A stretch of DNA of 64,000 nucleotides from CAZMRF01 sp964568735 (lineage in GTDB: Bacteria > Acidobacteriota > Polarisedimenticolia > JACPZX01): positions 1 to 64,000 of the forward strand of contig CAZMRF010000008.1 of the NCBI GenBank assembly GCA_964568735.1. The letters are read 5' to 3'. This document shows positions 25,877 through 33,282 of the stretch, in pieces (within the stretch, counting starts at the first letter, position 1; every line of letters starts with the position of its first letter). A program made the position numbers and the translations under genes. The notes under the pieces are model-generated. The model searched no databases. It was not told where the DNA came from and saw nothing but the letters and a program-made list of their open reading frames with translations.

Positions 25877-26094
25877 GACTGACCCTCCCGCCTGCTCTCC
25901 AGGAAGCGGAGGACCTCCGTCAGGTCGAACCGTAGCCCACCGTGGCCGGAGCCGAGGCGGAAGCCGGGCAGGCGGCCGTCACGGTGCCACTCGTACACGG
26001 TGCTCCGCCCGACGTGGAGCGCGCGCGCCACGTCGGCCACGGTCAGAAGCTGCGGGAGACTGTGGTGAGCCGCCTCAGATCGAATCCCGTTCAT
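25873..26094 (-). CDS. AlpA/excisionase-type helix-turn-helix protein
   Basis: A 73-residue DNA-binding protein with the MerR-like HTH of the AlpA/HTH_17 group: LLTVADVARALHVGRSTVYE, then WHRDGRLPGFRLG and a C-terminal helix. In PICI-type satellites and P4-like elements such proteins act as excisionase or as the switch activating the replication block. It is the first gene of the leftward block and sits opposite the promoter of the rightward gene at 26208. Confidence 0.85.
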   Translation of the reverse strand: MNGIRSEAAHHSLPQLLTVADVARALHVGRSTVYEWHRDGRLPGFRLGSGHGGLRFDLTEVLRFLESRREGQS

Positions 26095-26207
26095 GACGCC
26101 GGTGTTGTATCAGTGAGGCGAGGAGCCTCCTACCTTCAGAAAAAGAAACTTGCGAAGGTGGACAGGGGAGTCGCCCGACAGTCAGACTGGCCGCGGAGGA
26201 AGAGCAC
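26095..26207. promoter_or_regulatory. Divergent control region of the element
   Basis: The only divergent intergenic region of the element interior. It must contain promoters for the leftward AlpA block and for the rightward gene. An 11-nt palindrome (aggagcctcct, 26121-26131) could be an operator. No consensus -35/-10 pair is clear. Confidence 0.3.
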
Positions 26208-27086
26208 ATGAGCGAGCGGATAGAAAGGCTCTGGACGTTCGGCGCCCCTCCGGTGAACTGCAACATCCCGGAGACGTGGACGCCCGAGGTGAAGGCGCTC
26301 TTCGAGCGGGTCACGGCTGGCGACTGGAGAGCGCTCCCCGACCTCCTCGCCGTGGACGAGGACTTCGAGATGATCCCGGCCGTTCGGGCGACCTACTGGA
26401 TCGTGAAGCACGACCCCGTGATCTCGGAAGAGGAGCGCAGGGACGTGCTCGACAGGCTGGCTCACATCCGAGGACGCGCCTCGAAATACGGCAGGAGCAA
26501 GCTGTCGCCGAAGTACGAGCTTGCCTATACCCTGAACTGGCTTACCGCACTGATCGAGCATCGCGGCCTCATGGATCTGCGCGACAACCCACGAGGGCTG
26601 AGCGAGGCGTTGCGCACGCTCGGTGGAATGCTCAACGAAGCGTTCTTGGATGAGATCACGAGGGGATTGCGGGAGTCCGCTCAGAGCGTGCGGAGTCCGC
26701 GTTCGTGGGCGCTGCACGCCTTGGCCGGCATCTACGATTCGGATCCGAAGACGATCGAGCAGCGGATCCAGCGGCCCGCGGAGCCGGGCGCCGAGCGAAA
26801 CGTGCCGCCCGGAGGGTTCCCCTCCGTCGAGGACTTCAAGCGCGAGATGATCCTACGCGACCTGCGCGAGAAGCGTGAGCGGACCGGCCAGGTCTCGGAG
26901 GCGGAGCGTGTAGCCGAACGCCGCGGCGTGAGCGTGGAAACCGTGATCGAAGAGGTCCGAAACCGCCCGCTCACACGGATCGAGGGCCTCCCTCCAGAAA
27001 CGCCCGAGCAGCGCGAGGAAGCGATCCGCGCGATGTTGAAGCCGTACCCGACGCCGAGGGTCACGGTCAGCATGCTGCCCGAGTAG
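26208..27086 (+). CDS. Unknown 292-residue element protein
   Basis: Starts at an ATG behind GAGGAAG. No domain is recognised. The N-terminal two thirds are helical with Trp/Tyr-rich segments (VRATYWIVKHDPVI, YELAYTLNWLTALIEHRGL). The C-terminal third is charged and includes VSEAERVAERRGVSVETVIE, which resembles a small HTH of the kind found in regulators. The product is soluble, with no signal peptide. It is divergent from the AlpA block, the position where satellites often keep a repressor or accessory/defence gene, so both remain possible. Confidence 0.6.
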   Translation: MSERIERLWTFGAPPVNCNIPETWTPEVKALFERVTAGDWRALPDLLAVDEDFEMIPAVRATYWIVKHDPVISEEERRDVLDRLAHIRGRASKYGRSKLSPKYELAYTLNWLTALIEHRGLMDLRDNPRGLSEALRTLGGMLNEAFLDEITRGLRESAQSVRSPRSWALHALAGIYDSDPKTIEQRIQRPAEPGAERNVPPGGFPSVEDFKREMILRDLREKRERTGQVSEAERVAERRGVSVETVIEEVRNRPLTRIEGLPPETPEQREEAIRAMLKPYPTPRVTVSMLPE

Positions 27087-27166
27087 GTGTCTCGGGGTAT
27101 GACCAGGCCCGAGTGGTATCGTTCCGTCACTCTGTGTGACTTGAGCGGTCGGTTTGGGGGGCGACA

Positions 27167-27613
27167 ATGGATAGTGAAGATGTCCACTCCCTTGGGGATC
27201 TTCGGAAGATCGGCATCGTCATCAACGGGAGGAGGCCCGATCTTTCCCGTGAGTTCCAGACGTACGTGGGGTTGGACGAAACTCTGCAGAAGGTGATGGT
27301 AGGTAACCTGGCGCACACAAACCTCACCTTCGCTACACCGGCCGAGTGCTATGAGGATGAGAATGGTGGGGTCTTCTACCTCGACTGGAGAGTTGAGCTC
27401 AAATTCCTGTTCCCCTCCCCGTTCACTCTGTCCTTGGGTCTAGACCGTACAGTAAGGCTCGGCACGAAGGGATCCCGCGTTCGGACCGCGAATACATGGC
27501 GTTACTCCTACCTCGGAGAGAGTGCTGCGTCGCGCCTAGATGAGAAGGTGAGAGCCAGTCTCCATTCCGCGATGTGCACCTTCGTCTGGGCTTTCGAAAA
27601 GGCTCCCAGGTAG
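27167..27613 (+). CDS. Unknown 148-residue element protein
   Basis: Starts at ATG 27167 behind GGGGGG. Not recognised. Composition is mixed alpha/beta with aromatic strands (GGVFYLDWRVELKFLFPSPF) and no membrane segment. The coding DNA is clearly less GC-rich than the host, matching foreign origin. It is the last gene before attR, a typical cargo position. Confidence 0.55.
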   Translation: MDSEDVHSLGDLRKIGIVINGRRPDLSREFQTYVGLDETLQKVMVGNLAHTNLTFATPAECYEDENGGVFYLDWRVELKFLFPSPFTLSLGLDRTVRLGTKGSRVRTANTWRYSYLGESAASRLDEKVRASLHSAMCTFVWAFEKAPR

Positions 27614-27638
27614 ATCTGACTGAATCCGCTGATGCTTC

Positions 27639-27660
27639 TGTCCACGGGTGTGACCAGAAG
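27639..27660 (+). repeat. Candidate arm-type recombinase site, right copy
   Basis: Matches 20364-20385 at 20 of 22 positions in the same orientation (core tgtccacgggtgt, then accag). It lies 116 nt inside attR. Confidence 0.45.
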
Positions 27661-27776
27661 GCATGTGACGCGGCGGAAAACTCGGACGATTCGGACGGAT
27701 CCGATGGGAGGCGCGCGAGGCCCGAGCCCCTTGCGCTCACTGGCGTTTCGAGGATCGGGCCGCGATCGCGTCTGAG

Positions 27777-27824
27777 TGCTTCGGGAGCAGGGGGTCGGAG
27801 GTTCAAATCCTCTCGTCCCGACCA
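27777..27824 (+). repeat. attR core (48-bp direct repeat, copy 2; tRNA-Pro 3' fragment)
   Basis: Exact copy of nucleotides 30-77 of the tRNA-Pro(CGG). The 5' half (acceptor strand, D-arm) is absent, so it is not a functional tRNA. It marks the right boundary of the element. Confidence 0.95.
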
Positions 27825-27963
27825 GCCTTGCTTCCCGCGGCCCCGTAGCGCCCTCTGCTGTTGCCACCCCCCGGGTGGTTGTGCCATGGTTACCCTCACG
27901 CCGTCCGGGAGGCGCGGAGATCTCGCTCCACGGGAGCGCCAGGGCGGCGGGAGCCTCTTCCCC

Positions 27964-28659
27964 ATGTCCTCGATCAAGGTTCTTCTCGTCGACGACGTCC
28001 GGTTGTTTCTCGAGTTCGAGCGATCCTTCTTCGAGCGCGCGGGATGCCTGATTCTCACGGCGAGCTCCGGAGACGAGGCGCTCCGGCTGGCCGTCGAGGA
28101 GAAGCCGCACATCGTCCTGCTCGACTACGACATGCCCGGCATGATGGGTGACGAGGTCTGCCGCCGGATCAAGGAGAACGAGGCGACCCGGCATATCCCC
28201 GTCCTGATCGTCACTTCGCACCGCACGCCGCAGATCCAGGATCGATGCCTGCGGGCCGGGTGCACGGACTTCCTGAACAAGCCGGTCAGCGGCCGGGAGC
28301 TCCTGGACAGGGTGGTCAAGATCCTGGAGATCCCCTACCGTGTCCACATGCGCACCCGCGTGAAGATGGACGTCGCCCTCGGGATCGCGAAGGAGGGGAC
28401 CTCCCTGCTCGGCTACTCCGAGGACATCAGCGAAGGAGGAGTCCTCGTGGAGACCCTCGAGCCGATGGAGGCCGGAACCGTTCTTCGCATCACCTTCACC
28501 TTCCCGAACGACGCCGAGCCCTTCCAGGGTGAAGCAGAGGTCGTGAGAGTCTCGAGGTCCCGGGGCTCGACCCGCTACTCCGTCGCTCTCAAGTTCAGGG
28601 CGTTGCCCCCGAAGCAGGTCGATCGCATCCGGGGATACGTCCTCCACGAGGTCGGATGA
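27964..28659 (+). CDS. Response regulator with C-terminal PilZ domain
   Basis: A 231-residue protein: a receiver domain (residues 1-120) with the acidic pair in VLLVDDVRLF, the phospho-acceptor Asp in IVLLDYDMPGMMGD, Thr/Ser near IVTSH and Lys in FLNKPVSG, then a PilZ domain (about 125-228) with RxxxR-type start YRVHMRTRVKMDV and DISEGGVLVET. PilZ domains bind cyclic di-GMP, so it may couple phosphorylation to c-di-GMP output. The RxxxR is partly altered, so binding is not certain. ATG 27886 is a possible alternative start. The next gene overlaps its stop. Confidence 0.88.
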   Translation: MSSIKVLLVDDVRLFLEFERSFFERAGCLILTASSGDEALRLAVEEKPHIVLLDYDMPGMMGDEVCRRIKENEATRHIPVLIVTSHRTPQIQDRCLRAGCTDFLNKPVSGRELLDRVVKILEIPYRVHMRTRVKMDVALGIAKEGTSLLGYSEDISEGGVLVETLEPMEAGTVLRITFTFPNDAEPFQGEAEVVRVSRSRGSTRYSVALKFRALPPKQVDRIRGYVLHEVG

Positions 28660-29231
28660 TGCCGCGGATGGGCTGGATGGTCCTCGTGATCGGGATCTTC
28701 GCCGCCGCCTCCACCACCGCCGCGCTCGCTCAGGAGCAGGCGCAGGCGGAAAAGCCCGACGATTCCGGGGGCATATCACCCGACCTGCCTCCCAGCGCCT
28801 ACGCGAAAGGCGAGCGACCGGCTCCCATCGAGCGGGTTTACGAGGAGCGCCGGGGCAAGGTCTGGACCGCTCTCTTGAAGCTGCTCGAGGAGGAAGGAGT
28901 CCACGTCCTCTCGCTGGATCGAGACGCGGGAACGATCCAGACGGCGCTGAAGAGCTTCGACGGCAAGAAGGACGCGTTCACGGACGTGGCCACCCGTCCT
29001 CCCTTGCTCAAGAAGGAGTGGCCCATCTGGCAGCCGCCGCACCTTTACCAGGGGAGGTACTCCCTGGAGATCCTGGTGCTCCCCGACGACCACACACGCG
29101 TCAGCATCCGGGCCTACCTCGAGGGGCAGGCGCGCCACGCGCTGAAACAGGCGCGGTTCTGGGCCGAACGATTCTCGAACGGCACGATCGAGAACTACTT
29201 CCTGGGCCGACTGGATCAGGCACTGGATTGA
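28656..29231 (+). CDS. Secreted protein, BamC/NlpB-like region
   Basis: A 191-residue protein with an N-terminal signal peptide (MGWMVLVIGIFAAASTTAALA) and no lipobox cysteine. The mature part has VWTALLKLLEEEGVHVLSLD followed by RDAGTIQT, reminiscent of the helix-grip repeats of BamC/NlpB, then LEILVLPDDHTRVSIRAYLE. An envelope role is plausible. It overlaps the genes on both sides by 4 nt (ATGA, TTGA). Relationship to BamC is a pattern impression, not proven. Confidence 0.6.
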   Translation: MMPRMGWMVLVIGIFAAASTTAALAQEQAQAEKPDDSGGISPDLPPSAYAKGERPAPIERVYEERRGKVWTALLKLLEEEGVHVLSLDRDAGTIQTALKSFDGKKDAFTDVATRPPLLKKEWPIWQPPHLYQGRYSLEILVLPDDHTRVSIRAYLEGQARHALKQARFWAERFSNGTIENYFLGRLDQALD

Positions 29232-29500
29232 CGGCGAGGCGCTTCGTCGTGAAGGGGAGAGTCCAGGGTGTCGGCTTTCGCTGGTTCACCGTGCGGGCCG
29301 CAAGCCGTCACGACATCTCGGGGTGGGTTCGCAATCTCCCTGACGGGAGCGTGGAGACCCTCGCCCAAGGCACGACCACGGCGCTGGATTCCTTCCGCGA
29401 GGAGCTGAAGCGGGGTCCCGCCGGCGGGGCGGTCCATTCCCTGGAGGAGTCCGAGGTCGCGCCCGCCGGGGACCTCTGCGGATTCGACGTGAGATTCTGA
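29228..29500 (+). CDS. acyP: Acylphosphatase
   Basis: A 90-residue enzyme hydrolysing acyl phosphates. Both catalytic residues are at the right places: Arg18 in RVQGVGFRWF and Asn36 in GWVRNLPDGSVE. The TTG start overlaps the preceding stop (TTGA); longer in-frame extensions run into the upstream gene. Confidence 0.93.
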   Translation: MTARRFVVKGRVQGVGFRWFTVRAASRHDISGWVRNLPDGSVETLAQGTTTALDSFREELKRGPAGGAVHSLEESEVAPAGDLCGFDVRF

Positions 29501-29508
29501 GGGACGAC

Positions 29509-30033
29509 ATGACATCAGCCGCCCGCCTTGCCGGATTCATCCGTGACGTGCCCGACTTCCCCAAGAAGGGAATCCTCTTCAAGGACATCACGCCGTTGCT
29601 TGCGGATCCGGTCGCGCTGAGCGAGGCCATCGAGGCTCTGGCTGCGAGCCCGGTCTCCGCAGCGCCGTCGCTCGTGGTGGGCATAGAGTCCAGGGGATTC
29701 ATCTTCGGGTCTGCGGTCGCGGCCCGTCTGGGAGCCGGCTTCGTCCCCGTGCGAAAGCCCGGCAAGCTCCCCGCGAAGACGGCCTCCGAGACCTACGCAC
29801 TCGAGTACGGCACGGACACGCTCGAGATCCACGCGGACGCGGTGAGTCCCGGGGATCGAATCCTGATCGTGGACGACCTCCTCGCGACGGGCGGGACCGC
29901 CTCCGCCGCTGCGCGCCTCGTCCGGCGCCTGGGAGGCGAGATCGTCGGCGTCTGCTTCCTGATCGAGCTGGAGTTCCTCGGGGGACGTGCCAGGCTCGAG
30001 GGGTTTCCGGTCTCCAGCATCATCCGTTACTGA
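29509..30033 (+). CDS. apt: Adenine phosphoribosyltransferase
   Basis: Converts adenine and PRPP to AMP in purine salvage. The 174-residue product starts with RDVPDFPKKGILFKDITPLL, has the ESRGFIFG and RKPGKLP segments and the PRPP loop ILIVDDLLATGGTA. Length is normal. The acyP and apt genes are 8 nt apart. Confidence 0.95.
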   Translation: MTSAARLAGFIRDVPDFPKKGILFKDITPLLADPVALSEAIEALAASPVSAAPSLVVGIESRGFIFGSAVAARLGAGFVPVRKPGKLPAKTASETYALEYGTDTLEIHADAVSPGDRILIVDDLLATGGTASAAARLVRRLGGEIVGVCFLIELEFLGGRARLEGFPVSSIIRY

Positions 30034-30061
30034 GAGAGGTCCTCCAGGCGCAGGGATCGTC

Positions 30062-30091
30062 TTGCCTCATCCCTTCTTTCCAGTGTAGGGT
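30062..30091 (+). promoter_or_regulatory. Promoter for tRNA-Arg(CCU)
   Basis: TTGCCT (30062-30067), an 18-nt spacer and TAGGGT (30086-30091) end 10 nt before the tRNA. Confidence 0.45.
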
Positions 30092-30101
30092 GAGGCTCTT
30101 C

Positions 30102-30178
30102 GGGCCTGTAGCTCAGGTGGATAGAGCGGCGGATTCCTAATCCGTAGGCCGGGTGTTCGAGTCACCCCAGGCCCACCA
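30102..30178 (+). tRNA. tRNA-Arg (anticodon CCT)
   Basis: A 77-nt cloverleaf with encoded CCA: acceptor GGGCCTG/CAGGCCC, D-arm GCTC/GAGC, anticodon stem GCGGA/TCCGT with loop TTCCTAA (anticodon CCU, reading AGG), T-arm GGGTG-TTCGAGT-CACCC. Confidence 0.95.
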
Positions 30179-30228
30179 GCCCCCGTCCGCGACCTCCGGT
30201 GCGTTCCAGCAAGGCCCCTGCGCTCTCG

Positions 30229-30257
30229 TTGACGCGGCTCGGGGAGCGGACTAGGCT
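30229..30257 (+). promoter_or_regulatory. Promoter of the TPR membrane-protein gene
   Basis: TTGACG (30229-30234), a 17-nt spacer and TAGGCT (30252-30257) precede a GGGGGAGA ribosome binding site and the TTG start at 30301. Confidence 0.5.
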
Positions 30258-30300
30258 GCCGGATTCCGAAGCCTCATCCCGCATCCATTAGGGGGAGATC

Positions 30301-31041
30301 TTGACTGTCCGCAAGGGTCTGACGCGCCACGACATGAAGCAGGACGAACTCGTCTCGACCATGACGCGGGCCGTGATCTGGGCCGAAGAGAACACCCGGA
30401 AGCTCCTCATGGGACTGGGGGCTGTCGTCGTCCTGGCCATCGTTCTCATCGTCGCTGCTGCCTGGCAGCGGTCACGGGGAGAGGAGGCCTACCGCCGCCT
30501 CGCTGAAGTCCAGAAGGCGGCGCGCACCCCGCTCGCCGCCGAGGTGGGCCCCGGCACCGAGAGCTTCGCGAGCGCACGAGAGCGCTCGGAGAGGGTCGAG
30601 GAGCTTGCCGATCGGATGCTCGAGTCGCACTCACGCGGGCAGGCCGCCGCATGGGCGCGGTACTACCGGGCCGCCGCTCTCCTGGAGCTGGGCCGCTCGG
30701 AAGAGGCCTCGAAGGCCGCCGATGACGTGGCCCGTGGTGCGGGCGAGGGATCGCTCCTGTCCGGTCTGGCCCTCATGATGGCCGGACAGGCCGAGGAAGC
30801 CCGATCCAACCTGGACCGCGCGATCGAACGCTACGTTGCGGCATCGAAGATCGAGGCGCCTGGCTTTCCCGCCGAGCTCGCCCTGCTGAGGCAGGCGAGC
30901 TGCCTCGATCAGCTCGGGAAGACCTCCGAGGCGATGGAGGCCTACCAGAAGGTCGTGACCGACTATCCCGACTCGCCCCTGGCCGCGCGTGCCGATCGGA
31001 AGCTGCGGGAGCTTCGCGGCGAGGGCGTGCAGGGGCTCTGA
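30301..31041 (+). CDS. YfgM-like membrane-anchored TPR protein
   Basis: A 246-residue protein with one N-terminal membrane helix (about residues 37-58, LLMGLGAVVVLAIVLIVAAA), preceded by a cytoplasmic stretch and followed by an extracytoplasmic TPR domain (ARYYRAAALLELGRSEEASK, LDQLGKTSEAMEAYQKVVTD). This matches the YfgM/ancillary SecYEG-translocon chaperone group. TTG start behind GGGGGAGA. Role by family analogy: periplasmic chaperone-type scaffold. Confidence 0.75.
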   Translation: MTVRKGLTRHDMKQDELVSTMTRAVIWAEENTRKLLMGLGAVVVLAIVLIVAAAWQRSRGEEAYRRLAEVQKAARTPLAAEVGPGTESFASARERSERVEELADRMLESHSRGQAAAWARYYRAAALLELGRSEEASKAADDVARGAGEGSLLSGLALMMAGQAEEARSNLDRAIERYVAASKIEAPGFPAELALLRQASCLDQLGKTSEAMEAYQKVVTDYPDSPLAARADRKLRELRGEGVQGL

Positions 31042-31101
31042 ACCGCGATCCCGGTGGCACGAGCTCCGGGGAGTAGCGCAGGGCACCTTCCGAAGGGCCC
31101 C

Positions 31102-31536
31102 TCAGAAGGGAATGTCGTCGTCCGGCGGGAAGCCCGCCTCGGACTCCTCCGGACCTCCCGCATCGGCAGGAGGGGGCTCGCCCTGGGCCGCGCGGCCTCC
31201 GCCCTCGCCCCGTCCGAGGAGCACGAACTTCTGCGCCTTCACCTCGGTGGTCGAGCGCTTCTGGCCGTTCCTGTCCTCCCACTGCCGGGTGGTCAGGGAT
31301 CCTTCGACATAGAGCTGTCGTCCCTTCTTGACCCACTCTCCGGCGACCTGCGCCTGCTTTCCCCACACGACGATCCGGTGCCACTCGGTGCGCTCCTGGC
31401 GCTCGCCCGTCTTGGAGGTCCAGGCTTCGTTCGTCGCGAGGGAGAAGGAAGCGACGGCCGTGCCTGAAGGGGTGTAGCGCACCTCGGGGTCCCGCCCCAC
31501 GTTGCCCACGAGAATGACCTTGTTGATGCCTGACAT
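31102..31536 (-). CDS. ssb: Single-stranded DNA-binding protein
   Basis: A 144-residue SSB: the OB-fold begins MSGINKVILVGNVGRDPEVR and continues FSLATNEAW, TEWHRIVVWGKQA and VKKGRQLYVEGSL; a Gly/Pro-rich linker leads to the acidic tip DDDIPF that recruits replication and repair proteins. The start is ATG 31536; the much longer in-frame upstream ORF is opposite murJ and is rejected. Confidence 0.95.
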   Translation of the reverse strand: MSGINKVILVGNVGRDPEVRYTPSGTAVASFSLATNEAWTSKTGERQERTEWHRIVVWGKQAQVAGEWVKKGRQLYVEGSLTTRQWEDRNGQKRSTTEVKAQKFVLLGRGEGGGRAAQGEPPPADAGGPEESEAGFPPDDDIPF

Positions 31537-31609
31537 GTTGCCGACTCCATCCGGATTCTGACGGGTGGCGGGGGAGGTGGGATCGCGTGCCTGACGCGAT
31601 GGCCGGGCC

Positions 31610-31637
31610 AGACTATCATAAGCCCCTTTCGTGTCAA
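31610..31637 (-). promoter_or_regulatory. Candidate ssb promoter
   Basis: On the minus strand TTGACA (31632-31637) is followed after 16 nt by TAGTCT (31610-31615), about 75 nt before the ssb ATG. murJ starts in the opposite direction 41 nt beyond it. Confidence 0.45.
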
Positions 31638-31677
31638 GAATGGCAGGAGCGCCAGGGCCCCGTCCAGGCCCACTCCA

Positions 31678-33282
31678 ATGAGCTCGCCAGCGGGATCCCA
31701 CGAGAGGATCATCCGGTCGGCCGGAGCGGTCTCCCTGCTGACCCTGGTCAGCCGCATCACGGGATACCTCCGCGATCTCCTCCTCGCGCGGATGCTGGGC
31801 GCGGCCGACAGCAGCGACGCCTTCATCGTCGCCTTCCGCATCCCGAATCTCTTCAGAAGACTTGTCGGCGAAGGAGCCCTGACGGCCGCCTTCGTTCCCA
31901 CTCTCTCCGACTATTCGCGCGAGGAAAGGCGTCGCGAGATGTGGGAGTTCACCTCGCTCGCCTTCACGGCGCTCGCGGTCGTGGCGGGCGTCATCGCGGC
32001 GGCCGGAGTGATCTTCTCGCCGGCGCTCGTCCGGGCCCTGGCCTGGGGGTTCTCGGGGATCGAGGACAAGTGGGATCTCACCGTCTCGCTGAACCGGCTG
32101 ATGTTCCCGTACCTGCTCTTCATCTCGCTCTCCGCCCTGGCCATGGCCACGCTCAACACGCTGGGCTCCTTCGCCCTGCCCGCTTCGAGCCCGATCTTCC
32201 TGAACCTCGCGATCCTCGCCGTCGCGTGGGTGGCGGGACGGAGGATGGCGGAGCCGGCCTGGGCCTTCGCCTGGGGCGTCCTGCTGGGGGGCGTGCTCCA
32301 GCTCGCGATCCAGATCCCCTCGCTCTGGAAGAGAGGGTTCCGCCCGACGGCTAGGCTCTCCTTCCGCCATCCCGGCGTCGTGCAGGTGGGACGCCTCATG
32401 CTCCCCGGGATCCTCGGACTCGGCGTGACGCAGATCACGCTCATCGTGAGCAACCAGTTCGCATCGTTCCTCGGGGAGGGTGCGGTCAGCGCGCTCTACT
32501 ACGCCGGACGCGTGAACGAGCTCACCCTCGGCGGGTTCGCGATAGCGATGTCGACCGCGATCCTTCCCACGCTCTCCCGGCAGGCATCCGACGGGCGCTT
32601 CGAGGAGATGCGCGAGACGCTCCTCTTCGGCCTCCGGATGACCGCCTTCATCACACTCCCGGCCGCGGCGGGGCTCATGGCCCTCCGCCGGGAGATCATC
32701 GCGCTGCTCTTCGAGCGTGGAGCCTTCGACGCGCAGGCGGTCCGCAGCACTTCCGAGGTGCTCCTCTTCTACGCCCTCGGGCTCTTCTCCTTCGGCGCGG
32801 TCCGGATCCTGGCCCCGGCCTTCTACGCCAGGAAGGACACCCGGACGCCCGTGAAGGTCGCCGCCGTGACCCTCGTCGCCCATCTGCTGATGTGCGCTCT
32901 GCTCTCGAAGGCGATGGGGCTCAGAGGCATCGCCCTCGCGGACTCCCTCGCCGCGACGATCAACATGTCGCTGCTCCTGGCGCTCTGCCGCGCGAAGCTC
33001 GGCGTGCAGCTTCTCCGCCCCTTCATCATCCCCGTCCTACTCTTCACCGCGGTGTCCGCCGTCATGGGGCTCCTCTGCAGGCCCGTGCTAGGATGGCTCG
33101 CCTCGGTTCTCGGAGAGACGCCCTGGCCTGCGGCCATCGGCCTCGGCCTGACGCTGATCCTCATGTCCTCTCTTTACTTCGTTCTGTGCGCGCTCCTCGG
33201 CATGAGCGAGCCGCGCCGCCTGCTCGCGAGCCTGCGCCCCGTCCGGGGATCCTCGACCGGCTCCGGCGAGGATCAACGGTGA
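31678..33282 (+). CDS. murJ: Lipid II flippase MurJ
   Basis: Flips lipid-linked peptidoglycan precursor across the inner membrane. The 534-residue MviN/MurJ protein has about 14 hydrophobic segments and starts with the conserved region SAGAVSLLTLVSRITGYLRD, then DAFIVAFRIPNLFRRLVGEG AL-type motif and a LLFERGAFDA segment. No signal of truncation. Its stop overlaps the GTG of dtd. Confidence 0.94.
   Translation: MSSPAGSHERIIRSAGAVSLLTLVSRITGYLRDLLLARMLGAADSSDAFIVAFRIPNLFRRLVGEGALTAAFVPTLSDYSREERRREMWEFTSLAFTALAVVAGVIAAAGVIFSPALVRALAWGFSGIEDKWDLTVSLNRLMFPYLLFISLSALAMATLNTLGSFALPASSPIFLNLAILAVAWVAGRRMAEPAWAFAWGVLLGGVLQLAIQIPSLWKRGFRPTARLSFRHPGVVQVGRLMLPGILGLGVTQITLIVSNQFASFLGEGAVSALYYAGRVNELTLGGFAIAMSTAILPTLSRQASDGRFEEMRETLLFGLRMTAFITLPAAAGLMALRREIIALLFERGAFDAQAVRSTSEVLLFYALGLFSFGAVRILAPAFYARKDTRTPVKVAAVTLVAHLLMCALLSKAMGLRGIALADSLAATINMSLLLALCRAKLGVQLLRPFIIPVLLFTAVSAVMGLLCRPVLGWLASVLGETPWPAAIGLGLTLILMSSLYFVLCALLGMSEPRRLLASLRPVRGSSTGSGEDQR

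Larger units (their letters stand above)
20266..27824. mobile_element. Integrated 7.5-kb capsid-gene-bearing element in tRNA-Pro(CGG)
   Basis: Bounded by 48-bp identical direct repeats (20266-20313 and 27777-27824) made from the tRNA 3' part. It carries a tyrosine integrase next to attL, a DGNHR-motif gene, a leftward block of AlpA-like HTH, 63-aa protein, replisome-organiser-like protein, small-terminase-like protein, HK97-type major capsid protein and a small capsid-associated candidate, plus two rightward genes of unknown function. No large terminase, portal, protease, tail or lysis gene is recognisable. The layout resembles a phage satellite (PICI-like) more than a complete prophage, but a decayed prophage is not excluded. 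Confidence 0.88.
27614..27963. other. Non-coding right end of element plus host spacer
   Basis: No gene is supported here. It holds the right arm-type repeat (27639-27660), a short tandem tcggacg repeat (27682-27699), the attR core (27777-27824) and a 139-nt host spacer before the PilZ response regulator. An ORF reading through it is an upstream extension of that regulator. Confidence 0.7.

Noticed and set aside
27777..27824. A third tRNA-Pro gene
   Set aside because: Only the 3' 48 nt exist; the acceptor 5' strand and D-arm are missing, so it is an att duplication.
27574..27963. Upstream extension of the PilZ response regulator through attR
   Set aside because: It would run through the tRNA fragment and into the element; the receiver domain begins at ATG 27964.
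31537..32883. Long N-terminal extension of ssb
   Set aside because: It is antisense to murJ and low in complexity; SSB proteins start at MSGINKV, and a promoter sits just upstream of that start.
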